Assembly: GCA_022565015.1 (NCBI GenBank)
Contig: JADFKI010000117.1
Span: forward strand, 1-10,331
Direction of reading: 5' to 3'
DNA: 10,331 nt
Origin: Chloroflexota bacterium
Lineage (GTDB): Bacteria > Chloroflexota > Dehalococcoidia > Lucifugimonadales > JADFKI01
The notes below the pieces were generated by a model. The model saw only the letters and a list, made by a program, of their open reading frames with translations, had not been told where the DNA came from and did not search any database. The position numbers were made by a program, and so were the translations under genes. Numbering within the stretch: position 1 is the stretch's first letter; each line of letters begins with the position of its first letter. Of this stretch, positions 1-7,200 are shown one piece after another.

Positions 1-476
1 TCGTGCCTATCGTGAAGCTCCTCATTGGACAGAGACCGGACATCTACACTGGACTTAAGCTCGTTGGGAATTATCGGAAGCGTCCCCGCGCCGAATTGTC
101 TAAATACAAGCCCATTTATAGAGGCAACGCTAGTCTGGTTGTCCCGCCTCGCTGCTTTCACCCGAGGCCGAATCGCGTGCTTCACGAGACGCTGCACGTA
201 CTGGTTGCCGTAGTCGTGCTGGAGCCGCCGAACTATCTGGGTTCGCACGCCGGCGTTAACCGGAAGAGAAAGACGGCGGTCTCCGATTAGGGCCGCGTGT
301 CGCTCAAACGTGCTCTGGCTGGAGTCTCTGCCGAGAAGGCCATCTGGTAGAACCTGCATCCCTTCCGGGCCGGCGTAAACTCCGGACGCAACAGATTGAT
401 TGGAACGGGAGTGCTCCTGAGATTCGGGGGTCCGGCTAGTTCTGGTTTTTTTCCCGGTGGACTCAGCTTCAGGCAT
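1..476 (-). CDS. Partial protein with LQ-YGN-VQRL motif (contractile-injection-system/DUF4157-associated type)
   Basis: The minus strand is open for 158 codons from ATG 476-474 to the left edge, so the C-terminus is missing. GAGGAG at 486-481 lies 4 nt before the ATG and fixes the start. Residues 1-35 are polar, rich in Ser, Thr, Gln and Glu, with no signal peptide or membrane helix. Residues about 58-100 form the recognisable part, containing LSLPVNAG (69-76) and LQHDYGNQYVQRLV (85-98). From memory, such LQ..YGN..VQRL segments occur at the N-terminus of proteins that carry DUF4157 or sit beside extracellular contractile injection system genes, where they are candidate cargo or accessory proteins. 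After residue 100 the chain is basic, then unremarkable. No catalytic domain is visible, so function is unknown. The plus-strand frame over the same bases has no recognisable motif. The open frame is certain; the family link is moderate. Confidence 0.6.
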   Translation of the reverse strand, partial: MPEAESTGKKTRTSRTPESQEHSRSNQSVASGVYAGPEGMQVLPDGLLGRDSSQSTFERHAALIGDRRLSLPVNAGVRTQIVRRLQHDYGNQYVQRLVKHAIRPRVKAARRDNQTSVASINGLVFRQFGAGTLPIIPNELKSSVDVRSLSNEELHDRH

Positions 477-603
477 TAGGCTCCTCAGTTTGGCTCATGT
501 CGTCAAGAGACTCAAACCTGAAAACGACTCCAAGCTGGACGATCTGATATTTACCAATTGCCGTTAAGCTAGAGTCAGGCAAGGGGTTAAATTTGATTCC
601 CAA
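469..603 (-). CDS. Possible small ORF overlapping the start of the left-edge gene
   Basis: A 44-codon frame on the minus strand begins at TTG 603-601, directly after an in-frame TAA, and ends at TGA 471-469. Its last 8 bases overlap the start of the LQ-YGN gene (ATG 476). The peptide has a mixed hydrophobic middle (IVQLGVVFRFESLDD) and an acidic end. I do not recognise it. There is no Shine-Dalgarno sequence before the TTG, and no in-frame ATG except one nine codons before the stop. The ATG/TGA overlap resembles translational coupling and could mean that this is the tail of a decayed upstream gene. It could equally be chance. Confidence 0.25.
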   Translation of the reverse strand: MGIKFNPLPDSSLTAIGKYQIVQLGVVFRFESLDDMSQTEEPNA

Positions 604-1012
604 TTAAACATGCAGCCGTCTATATCAGCGTCTCCTGAGCGTCTGTTGTCTATCTAGGCTGTCCGATATGGAGAAGCCAATCGCAGGCCCAAGGGAACAT
701 CGAGAGGCACAAGGGTACAACAAGTGCTGCAGGAAGAGCTGAGTGCACGATCTACGCCGTCGCCACATCACCCTAATCCTAGCCTCAGGGGTCAACGTCA
801 CGGCCGCCCAGGCTCGCGCCGGCCACAGCTCGCCATCCCTAACAATGTAGGTTTATGCCCATGTGTCGCCCAAATATGGAAAGAGAAGCAGCAGACGTCC
901 ATGGCAGGGTGAGGCGGCAGCGGATTAGCTGTAGGTTAGCCAGAAAAGATTCTGAGGCCGATAAGAAGCCCCGGGAATACCCATAACCGCCTGTATAGTG
1001 GAATAAAGAGAG
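604..1012. other. Stretch without a convincing gene
   Basis: All six frames are broken by frequent stops. The longest plus-strand frame (724-912) has a low-complexity, Pro/Arg/His-rich translation typical of chance. On the minus strand, a 75-codon stretch between stops (852-625) has no start near its beginning. It contains a segment, DGELWPARA, that resembles part of the NfeD C-terminal OB fold. I see no tRNA, no long repeat, no CRISPR and no clear rho-independent terminator downstream of the tRNA. It may be decayed accessory DNA. Confidence 0.5.
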
Positions 1013-1085
<73 letters not shown>

Positions 1086-1162
1086 AAGTGTCCGTCGTGT
1101 CTCACAACCAAGAACAGGCGCGTTCGTGAGGACTGCTTTCGTTCTTTAGTAAGAGCTTGAAT

Positions 1163-1192
1163 ATTGTAGCGACCCGTCTTTTAGCGCGTCAA
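1163..1192 (-). promoter_or_regulatory. Sigma70-like promoter for tRNA-Lys
   Basis: On the minus strand, TTGACG (1192-1187, 5 of 6 to consensus) and TACAAT (1168-1163, 5 of 6) are separated by 18 nt. Initiation would fall near 1156, giving a leader of about 70 nt before the tRNA 5' end at 1085. It is the best promoter-like pair I found in the intergenic regions. Confidence 0.6.
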
Positions 1193-1281
1193 GACGAAAT
1201 TCATCTTACGCAGTTTCTGTTGACCATGAAAGCGCCTTGTGTTAACCTTCCATTCGTGAAAAGATGCACATATTCAATTAC

Positions 1282-1307
1282 TAAGGATGGCGAGACGGCC
1301 ATCCTTA
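1282..1307. repeat. Perfect 10-bp inverted repeat (hairpin) upstream of ctaA
   Basis: TAAGGATGGC (1282-1291) and GCCATCCTTA (1298-1307) pair completely around a 6-base GAGACG loop. No T-run follows on either strand, so it is not a standard intrinsic terminator. It lies 134 bp before the ctaA start, and could be an operator-like palindrome or a leader-RNA structure. Confidence 0.55.
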
Positions 1308-1440
1308 CCTGTATGTAGGCATCCAGACGGTCCGCATACACGTAAAATCGGACGGTATCCGTCTCAGGCATAGTTGGAGGCGGGCCCGCATTCGCTCGGC
1401 GGCGGACACGCGGGTCTAGTAGGGAAGCGAAACTCATTCC

Positions 1441-2427
1441 GTGATCCAGAGCCGAACACCTGGAGATCGAATACACCTCACCTTCCGTATCTTGGCGGTC
1501 GCCGCGGTGCTGGCCGCGTTCGCGCAGATAACACTTGGAGGCATCGTGCGAGTGACCGGCTCGGGCCTTGGGTGTCCGGACTGGCCCCTGTGTCATGGGC
1601 GTATCATCCCGCCCTTCGAATTCGCAACCCTGATCGAGTATACCCATCGCCTCTCAGCTTCCGCCCTCAGCCTTTTCGTCCTGGCGACTGCCGTGACGGC
1701 GCTGCTCTATTACCGCTCGAGCAGGTGGGCGGTACGGTCCAGCATCCTGGGACTGGTCTTCGTCATAGTAGCGGCCGGCCTGGGCGGCGCGACGGTCCTG
1801 ACGGAGCTCATGTGGTGGGTCAGGCTGGTCCATCTGGGCGTGGCGGAAATCGTGGTAGCGGCCATGATAGTCACGGCTGTGTTCGCCTGGCGAGCAAGAA
1901 GGCCGGTAGCTGATAGCAAAGGTGACCAGCGCACGTCTCCCGGATTCGATAGACTGGTGACCGCATCTCTAATAGGCGTATTTATCATCATCATTTCAGG
2001 CTCATACATCGTCGGTTACGGGGCCGGATCATCCTGCGCCTCCTGGCCTCTTTGCAGAGGCAGCCTCTTTCCTGAAGGCGCTCCGTTCGCGGTGCATATG
2101 GGGCACAGGTATGTTGCCGGAATCATAGGGCTGCTTGTTCTTTATACCTCCTACGTCGGTTGGCGCGGAAGGGCAAGCCGGCCCGATATAGCCCGGAGCG
2201 CCGTCATACTTGCGATCGTGTTTCTCGTGCAGGTCTTCGTGGGCGCGCTTACCGTGTGGGCAGGCTTCTCGCCGGAAATGAAGGCCGCGCATCTCAGCGT
2301 GGCGACACTCGTTTGGATGGCCCTCGTATACATGGCCGCCACAGCCTACGTACCCAGGGGGTTCGAGGCGAGGCAGGCCGAGCTCGGCGTGACAAACATC
2401 TCGCAGCTGGAAGGTTTGAGACAGTGA
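1441..2427 (+). CDS. ctaA: Heme A synthase (CtaA/COX15 family)
   Basis: This integral membrane enzyme oxidises the C8 methyl group of heme O to a formyl group, producing heme A for the oxidase. The 328 residues form about eight membrane helices. The first external loop carries GCPDWPLCHG with C45 and C51, followed by IEYTHR with E66 and H69. H131, H222 and H284 fit the remaining heme-ligand histidines of the family. A second cysteine pair (C199, C205, in SCASWPLC) sits in the matching loop of the second half, so both halves keep a Cys pair. An in-frame TAG at 1420-1422, with no ATG or TTG before 1441, forces the GTG start; AGGGAAG at 1421-1427 is a weak, distant ribosome site. The gene leads the oxidase cluster and its TGA overlaps the ctaB GTG, suggesting coupled synthesis of the two heme-modifying enzymes. 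Confidence 0.96.
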   Translation: MIQSRTPGDRIHLTFRILAVAAVLAAFAQITLGGIVRVTGSGLGCPDWPLCHGRIIPPFEFATLIEYTHRLSASALSLFVLATAVTALLYYRSSRWAVRSSILGLVFVIVAAGLGGATVLTELMWWVRLVHLGVAEIVVAAMIVTAVFAWRARRPVADSKGDQRTSPGFDRLVTASLIGVFIIIISGSYIVGYGAGSSCASWPLCRGSLFPEGAPFAVHMGHRYVAGIIGLLVLYTSYVGWRGRASRPDIARSAVILAIVFLVQVFVGALTVWAGFSPEMKAAHLSVATLVWMALVYMAATAYVPRGFEARQAELGVTNISQLEGLRQ

Positions 2428-3311
2428 TAGCCCAGGCCGCCACCTCCCAGACTCTACTCAGGGACTACATCGCGCTCACCAAGCCCCGCATAGTCCTGAT
2501 GCTGCTCATTACGGCGTTGGGCGGCATGTTCCTCGCGGCCAAGGGCACGCCACAGGCATCGATCATGCTAACGGTGATGCTTGCCGGGGCGCTGGCGTCT
2601 GGTGGGGCCAACGCGCTAAACCAGTGGCTTGACCGCGATATAGACGGGGATATGGTCCGGACCCGTCAACGCCCCATGGTCATCGGAAGGATACCTCCAA
2701 CTCACGCGATAGTATTCGGCGTAGGACTGAACGTCGTAGCCTTCGTGCTGCTGGCGGCCCTGGTCAATCCCCTCAGCGCGGTGCTGACGGCAGGCGCCAC
2801 GTTATTCTACATATTCGTGTACACCAAGGGTCTGAAGCGGACCTCTTCCCAGAACATAGTCATCGGCGGCGCTGCCGGCGCAATACCGCCCGTCGTGGGA
2901 TGGGTGGCCGTCACGGGCTCCATCGGCCTTCCGGCGATCTATCTCTTCGCCATCATATTTTTCTGGACTCCGCCGCATTTCTGGGCGCTTGCGCTGCTAT
3001 TGAAGGACGACTACGCGCGGGCCAAGGTCCCGATGCTGCCGGTGGTGGCCGGTGAAAGAGAAACGAAAAAGTCGATCCTTCTGTATACGGTCCTGTTGCT
3101 CGCACTGACGATGATGTTCTTTACTACCGGAGCCGTTGGGCTTGTCTACCTGGGCGCGTCAACGATACTGGGAATAGTCTTCATCTTCTACGCCTGGCGC
3201 TTGTGGCGTCGGCCTCTGATAGAAGGCGCAAAACCCCTCTACTTATATTCGCTGCTCTATCTTGCCCTGCTCTTCCTGGCAATCGTTATCGACGGCTTCG
3301 TGACGATATGA
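2424..3311 (+). CDS. ctaB: Protoheme IX farnesyltransferase (heme O synthase)
   Basis: This polytopic membrane prenyltransferase of the UbiA superfamily attaches a farnesyl group to heme B, giving heme O for CtaA. The 295 residues contain the family signatures. The first Asp-rich motif is N66-x3-D70-x3-D74, followed by RTRQRP. The chain continues with YTKGLKRTSSQN (133-144), WTPPHFW (181-187) and DDYARAKVPMLPVV (195-208). About eight to nine hydrophobic helices follow the family pattern. The same frame is open further upstream, but that part only shadows ctaA. GTG 2424 is chosen because it overlaps the ctaA TGA as GTGA, is preceded by GGAAGG at 2410-2415, and gives the usual family length. 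It is followed by a 123-bp gap before coxB. Confidence 0.96.
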   Translation: MIAQAATSQTLLRDYIALTKPRIVLMLLITALGGMFLAAKGTPQASIMLTVMLAGALASGGANALNQWLDRDIDGDMVRTRQRPMVIGRIPPTHAIVFGVGLNVVAFVLLAALVNPLSAVLTAGATLFYIFVYTKGLKRTSSQNIVIGGAAGAIPPVVGWVAVTGSIGLPAIYLFAIIFFWTPPHFWALALLLKDDYARAKVPMLPVVAGERETKKSILLYTVLLLALTMMFFTTGAVGLVYLGASTILGIVFIFYAWRLWRRPLIEGAKPLYLYSLLYLALLFLAIVIDGFVTI

Positions 3312-3339
3312 CTGTTCCGTTGATTGTCCCTAAGCGCCC

Positions 3340-3369
3340 TTGACTGGCGGGTGCGGCGTTTGATAGATT
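3340..3369 (+). promoter_or_regulatory. Possible promoter for the coxB-coxA segment
   Basis: In the 123-bp gap between ctaB and coxB, TTGACT (3340-3345, 5 of 6 to consensus) and TAGATT (3364-3369, 4 of 6) are 18 nt apart. Initiation near 3376 would leave a leader of about 60 nt. This could let the structural subunits be expressed separately from the heme-synthesis pair. It rests on consensus matching alone. Confidence 0.35.
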
Positions 3370-3434
3370 TTGTAGCTGTGCTGCAGCCCGAAAGCACTTG
3401 TCAGATTCATAAAGAGGAACGAGAGTCGAGGAAT

Positions 3435-4562
3435 ATGCGAACAAGTAACCTGAGATCAAAAAGACTGCTGGGTCTCATCCTCTTTGGCGTATTTGCGGCG
3501 CTGCTATCGGCCTGCACAACCTCAAACCCCCAGTCCACCTTCGATACCCAGGGGCCGGTAGCTAGGGACATGGCTGTCCTCTTTTTCGTCATCTTGTGGG
3601 TCGGCACCGCAGTGTTCATATTGGTGGGATCCGTCATAATTTACAGTGTGTTTCGATATCGCAGGCGCGCCAACCAGGGCGATCCTGTGCAGGTCCATGG
3701 AAACACGAAGCTGGAGATCATCTGGACGGTAGTTCCGGCCTTGATCTTGATAATTGTGGCCGTGCCCACCATAAACAGCGTCTTTTTCGCCGCGAACTCT
3801 CCTCGTCCCGCAATTCAGGGCGGGTTGGAGGTGGACGTCATCGGCCACCAGTGGTGGTTTGAATTTAGATACGAAAACCCAGATAACGCGCAGGAGCAGA
3901 TCGTTTTTGCCAATGAACTGCACATTCCCGTCGGCGAGCCGGTGAACTTCAGGCTGGATTCGGTTGACGTAATCCACAGCTTCTGGGTGCCGAAATTGGC
4001 GGGCAAAGTCGATATGGTGCCAAACAACGATAACAGCATGTGGATGCAGGCCGACGTAGCGGGCGAGTTCTTCGGCCAGTGCGCCGAGTTCTGCGGCGTG
4101 TCCCACGCCAACATGAAGTTCAAGGTAATCGCAGAGTCCAGGGCGGACTTCGATGCCTGGCTGGCTAGACAGGCGGCGTCCGCACCGGAGTCGGCGGACC
4201 CGCTGGCGGTGGAGGGTAAAGAGCTGTTCAGGAGCGCGGGCTGCCAGGGTTGCCACGCGACCAAAAGCATCATGAATCTTGGCGACGACGGCAAGAGGCT
4301 TCGGGGACGCGTCGGTCCGAACCTCGCGCATGTGTCAAGCCGTGGGTATGTAGTAGGACTTCTCAAAAGCTCCGACGACGGCACCTATGTGGTGAGCGAC
4401 GCCCTGGTGCAGCAGAACCTCAAGACCTGGCTGATGGACCCGGACGCGGTTAAGCCGGCTAACATAATGGCCAGGCGAGCGGCCGCATATACCAACCCCG
4501 ACAAGGCCCTGAGCGAAGGTCAAGTCGACGCCCTCGTGGCTTACCTGATGACTCTGAAGTAG
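3435..4562 (+). CDS. coxB: Cytochrome c oxidase subunit II with fused cytochrome c domain (caa3 type)
   Basis: This subunit receives electrons and passes them through CuA to subunit I. The 375 residues begin with a lipoprotein-like signal ending in LSAC (C27). Two membrane helices follow (about 44-72 and 93-119), then the extracytoplasmic cupredoxin domain. Its aromatic path is GHQWW (137-141). CuA ligands are H181 (in HSFWVP), C216, E218, C220, H224 and M227. Residues about 255-375 are a class I cytochrome c with C270-QG-C273-H274. M345 in PANIM is the probable sixth ligand, although the usual Pro after that Met is Ala. ATG 3435 is chosen because it gives a proper signal peptide; an upstream TTG at 3324 would add 37 atypical residues. 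GAGGAA touches the ATG and AGAGGAA lies 15 nt away, so the ribosome site is not ideal. The fused cytochrome places this among caa3 oxidases. Confidence 0.96.
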   Translation: MRTSNLRSKRLLGLILFGVFAALLSACTTSNPQSTFDTQGPVARDMAVLFFVILWVGTAVFILVGSVIIYSVFRYRRRANQGDPVQVHGNTKLEIIWTVVPALILIIVAVPTINSVFFAANSPRPAIQGGLEVDVIGHQWWFEFRYENPDNAQEQIVFANELHIPVGEPVNFRLDSVDVIHSFWVPKLAGKVDMVPNNDNSMWMQADVAGEFFGQCAEFCGVSHANMKFKVIAESRADFDAWLARQAASAPESADPLAVEGKELFRSAGCQGCHATKSIMNLGDDGKRLRGRVGPNLAHVSSRGYVVGLLKSSDDGTYVVSDALVQQNLKTWLMDPDAVKPANIMARRAAAYTNPDKALSEGQVDALVAYLMTLK

Positions 4563-4637
4563 ACCTGATAGCGATTTCGGCAGTTACGCGCCGGCGGCCC
4601 AGTAATAATGCAGCCGCAGCAGCGCGGGAGGCGAAGG

Positions 4638-6506
4638 ATGGCAACTCTAGCGTTCCCAATACCCAGGCCTAAGTACCCCACGGGGGTCTGGTCCTGGATG
4701 ACGACGGTCGACCACAAGAAGATTGGAGTGCTGTACGGCGTAACCGCATTTATCCTCTTCTTGTCCGGAGGACTGGAAGCGCTCGCCATGCGCATTCAGC
4801 TTTCAGCGCCAAACCAGGATATCGTCAGCCCGGAAATATTCAACCAGCTCTTCACGATGCACGGCACGACGATGATATTCCTGGCGATCATGCCTATGAG
4901 CGCCGCCTTTTTCAATTTCGTCGTGCCCCTGCAGATAGGAGCGCGAGACGTCGCTTTCCCAAGGCTGAACGCATTCAGCTACTGGACGTTTCTGAGCGGC
5001 GCGATAATGCTCAAGGCCAGCTGGTTCCTGGGAGGGGCCACCAACGTGGGATGGTTCGCATACGCCCCGCTAACCAGTCTGGAGCACAATCCCGGCCACG
5101 GCGTAGATTTCTGGATTCTTAGCCTGCTGCTACTGGGAGTGGCCTCGTTAGCGGCTGCATTCAACTTCCTGGTTACGATTATCAATATGCGCGCGCCGGG
5201 CATGGGTCTGATGCGAATGCCCCTGTTTACGTGGATGACGCTGATCACGTCTATTCTCCTGGTGTTGGCCTTTCCGGTCATTACCGTCGCCTTGATCGAG
5301 CTGCTCTTCGACCGGACCTTCGGCATGAACTTCTTTAACGTCGCCAACGGCGCGATGCCGGTGCTCTGGCAGCACCTGTTCTGGGTGTTTGGACATCCCG
5401 AGGTCTATATCCTCATACTGCCGGCCATGGGAATAACGTCCGAGATCATTCCAACGTTCTCCAAGAAGCCCCTGTTCGGCTATCCCACAATGGTCCTCGC
5501 GGGTATCGTCATCGCCTTCATGGGCTGGATGGTCTGGAGCCATCATATGTTCACGGTGGGTCTCGGGCCTATCCCTGTCTCCGTCTTTACGATCACGACG
5601 ATGGCGATCGCGGTGCCGACCGGCATCAAGGTGTTCAACTGGCTGGGCACGATGTGGCAGGGTTCGGTAGACTTCAGCACACCGATGCTGTTCGCCGTGG
5701 GCTTCGTGGCCATGTTCACTATAGGCGGCATTAGCGGCGTCATGCACTCCGCGGCCGCGTCGGACGCTCAGCAGCAGGACACGTATTTTATCGTGGCGCA
5801 CATACACTACGTTCTCTTCGGCGGCTCCATATTTGCCCTGTTGGGCGGCGTCTACTACTGGTTCCCCAAAATAACCGGCCGCATGTATAACGAGCTGCAG
5901 GGCAAGATCAACTTCTGGCTCATGTTCGTGGGCTTCAACATCACATTCTTCCCGATGCATTTCCTTGGGATGGACGGCATGCCGAGACGTATCTACACGT
6001 ATGACAGCGGCATGGGTTGGACCTTCTGGAACGGTATATCCACGTTGGGAGCCTTCGTACTGGCCGTTTCGTTTCTGATATTCGTTTACAACATCGCCCG
6101 TAACTGGCGTAAGGGCGAGATAGCCGACAGCGACCCTTGGGACGCAAGGACGCTGGAGTGGTCCATACCCTCCCCGCCTCCGGAATATAACTTTGTGGAG
6201 ATTCCCACCGTTTACGACCGCGACGACTGGTGGGCCACGAAGCGCAAGCAGGTGACTCACGGCGTTCCGGTCAGCGGGGGCTCTGGCGAAGAGGGACATT
6301 CCATACACATGCCCCAGCCATCTTATTGGCCGCTGGTGGCCGCCCTGGGGCTTTTGATCGCCGCCTATGGCGTCGTCTACAACGGCGTAATATACAACTT
6401 CGTACTTGCCGCCATGGGCACCCTGATAGCGATGGTGGCAGTGTACGCCTGGGCATTCGAGCCGGTGAACGACCCCGAAGAAGGCGATCAAGGCTCGTCC
6501 TACTAA
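4638..6506 (+). CDS. coxA: Cytochrome c oxidase subunit I (heme-copper oxygen reductase, A-type)
   Basis: This catalytic subunit reduces O2 to water and pumps protons. Of 622 residues, about 15-490 form the twelve-helix core. H75 and H390 should bind low-spin heme a, and H388 heme a3. CuB ligands are H253, H302 and H303, with the His-Tyr crosslink partner Y257 in GHPEVY. E255 marks an A1-type D-channel, D104 (GARDVAFPR) fits its entrance, and K331 (TGIKVFNW) fits the K-channel. Residues about 556-610 form an added module, starting HMPQPSYWPLVAALG, with two further helices and ending WAFEPV; it looks like the small subunit IV of actinobacterial oxidases. ATG 4638 is preferred over ATG 4608 because GGGAGG at 4626-4631 lies 6 nt before it. 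The gene follows coxB after 75 bp and precedes coxC by 15 bp. Confidence 0.97.
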   Translation: MATLAFPIPRPKYPTGVWSWMTTVDHKKIGVLYGVTAFILFLSGGLEALAMRIQLSAPNQDIVSPEIFNQLFTMHGTTMIFLAIMPMSAAFFNFVVPLQIGARDVAFPRLNAFSYWTFLSGAIMLKASWFLGGATNVGWFAYAPLTSLEHNPGHGVDFWILSLLLLGVASLAAAFNFLVTIINMRAPGMGLMRMPLFTWMTLITSILLVLAFPVITVALIELLFDRTFGMNFFNVANGAMPVLWQHLFWVFGHPEVYILILPAMGITSEIIPTFSKKPLFGYPTMVLAGIVIAFMGWMVWSHHMFTVGLGPIPVSVFTITTMAIAVPTGIKVFNWLGTMWQGSVDFSTPMLFAVGFVAMFTIGGISGVMHSAAASDAQQQDTYFIVAHIHYVLFGGSIFALLGGVYYWFPKITGRMYNELQGKINFWLMFVGFNITFFPMHFLGMDGMPRRIYTYDSGMGWTFWNGISTLGAFVLAVSFLIFVYNIARNWRKGEIADSDPWDARTLEWSIPSPPPEYNFVEIPTVYDRDDWWATKRKQVTHGVPVSGGSGEEGHSIHMPQPSYWPLVAALGLLIAAYGVVYNGVIYNFVLAAMGTLIAMVAVYAWAFEPVNDPEEGDQGSSY

Positions 6507-6521
6507 CGGAGGCATTTATTC

Positions 6522-7139
6522 GTGGCACAAGCAACCGCGGCGCATCACGGAGAACATGAGGCCACCACCACAGGCCTTAACCACAGAAAGATGCTCATGT
6601 GGGCATTTCTGGGGTCGGACTGCATGTTCTTCGGCTCCTTTATCGCCACCTATTTGGTGTATAAGAACAAGAGCCTCGTTGGGCCGTTCCCCGAGGACGT
6701 CTTCAGCATACCGGTTACATCGGTAAGCACTTTCGTGCTTCTGATGAGCAGCATGAGCATGGTGCTTGCCTATTCAGCATTAACGCGCGGCAACATCAAG
6801 GTCTTCCGCGTCTGGCTGGCTTCTACCGCAATCCTTGGGATGACGTTCCTGGCCTTTCAGACCTTCGAGTTCAGGGACTTCGTCGTAGAAGGCCTGACAC
6901 CTCGGACGAACCTATTCGGCACGACGTTCTTCACCCTGACGGGTTTCCACGGCGCTCACGTGACGATAGGTGTCATATGGCTGCTTTCACTGCTCTTTTA
7001 CTCGTTCAAGGAAGGCGCCGTGACACCTGAAAGAAACCTCGATGTGGACATTGCGGCGCTCTACTGGCACTTTGTAGACGTCGTGTGGATCGTCATATTC
7101 ACCGTCGTCTACCTATTCGGAGTGTTCGGGGGCTTTTGA
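6522..7139 (+). CDS. coxC: Cytochrome c oxidase subunit III
   Basis: Subunit III binds subunit I and stabilises proton uptake and turnover. The 205 residues form about five membrane helices (roughly 24-46, 64-86, 97-116, 137-160 and 180-203), the short bacterial version lacking the first two helices of the seven-helix form. Family signatures are LGSDCMFFGSF (30-40), TGFHGAHVTIG (140-150) and YWHFVDVVWI (181-190). In the first signature, Asp33 replaces the Glu usually found before the MFF segment, a conservative change. The polar, His-containing N-terminus (about 20 residues) is typical. GTG 6522 is supported by GGAGG at 6508-6512, 9 nt upstream. The gene begins 15 bp after coxA stops, so the two are surely co-transcribed. 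Confidence 0.95.
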   Translation: MAQATAAHHGEHEATTTGLNHRKMLMWAFLGSDCMFFGSFIATYLVYKNKSLVGPFPEDVFSIPVTSVSTFVLLMSSMSMVLAYSALTRGNIKVFRVWLASTAILGMTFLAFQTFEFRDFVVEGLTPRTNLFGTTFFTLTGFHGAHVTIGVIWLLSLLFYSFKEGAVTPERNLDVDIAALYWHFVDVVWIVIFTVVYLFGVFGGF

Positions 7140-7200
7140 GGGAAGCGGGCAGCTTCAGAAGCCTCGGCGTTCGCCAAAATCATAATCGACAGGAAAAGCA

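Larger units (their letters stand above)
1086..1440. other. tRNA-ctaA intergenic region, no convincing gene
   Basis: This 355-bp region separates the leftward tRNA from the rightward oxidase genes, so both transcripts should start here. It holds the tRNA promoter, a weak possible plus-strand promoter (TTGACC 1220-1225, 17-nt spacer, TAACCT 1243-1248) and a perfect hairpin at 1282-1307. A minus-strand frame from ATG 1371 to 1201 encodes 56 residues but has no Shine-Dalgarno sequence and no recognisable family, so I do not call it. Confidence 0.5.

Noticed and set aside
3..290. Plus-strand 95-codon frame at the left edge
   Set aside because: It lies opposite the longer minus-strand frame, which has a ribosome site and a recognisable motif. 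The plus-strand translation matches nothing I know.
724..912. Plus-strand 62-codon frame
   Set aside because: Its translation is rich in Pro, Arg, His and Ser with no recognisable motif, and no ribosome site precedes it.
2160..2423. Upstream extension of the ctaB frame
   Set aside because: This part reads through ctaA in another frame and is Arg/Gly rich. GTG 2424 gives the usual family length.
3379..3398. Short GTGCT/AGCAC hairpin before coxB
   Set aside because: It has only five base pairs with a ten-base loop and no T-run, which is too weak to call a terminator or control element.
3324..3434. Upstream TTG extension of coxB
   Set aside because: It would bury the lipoprotein signal peptide behind 37 residues and lacks a ribosome site; ATG 3435 fits better.
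5148..6515. Long minus-strand frame (455 codons) opposite coxA
   Set aside because: Its translation is rich in His, Arg and Gln, as expected for the antisense of a GC-rich membrane protein gene. coxA on the other strand is unambiguous.
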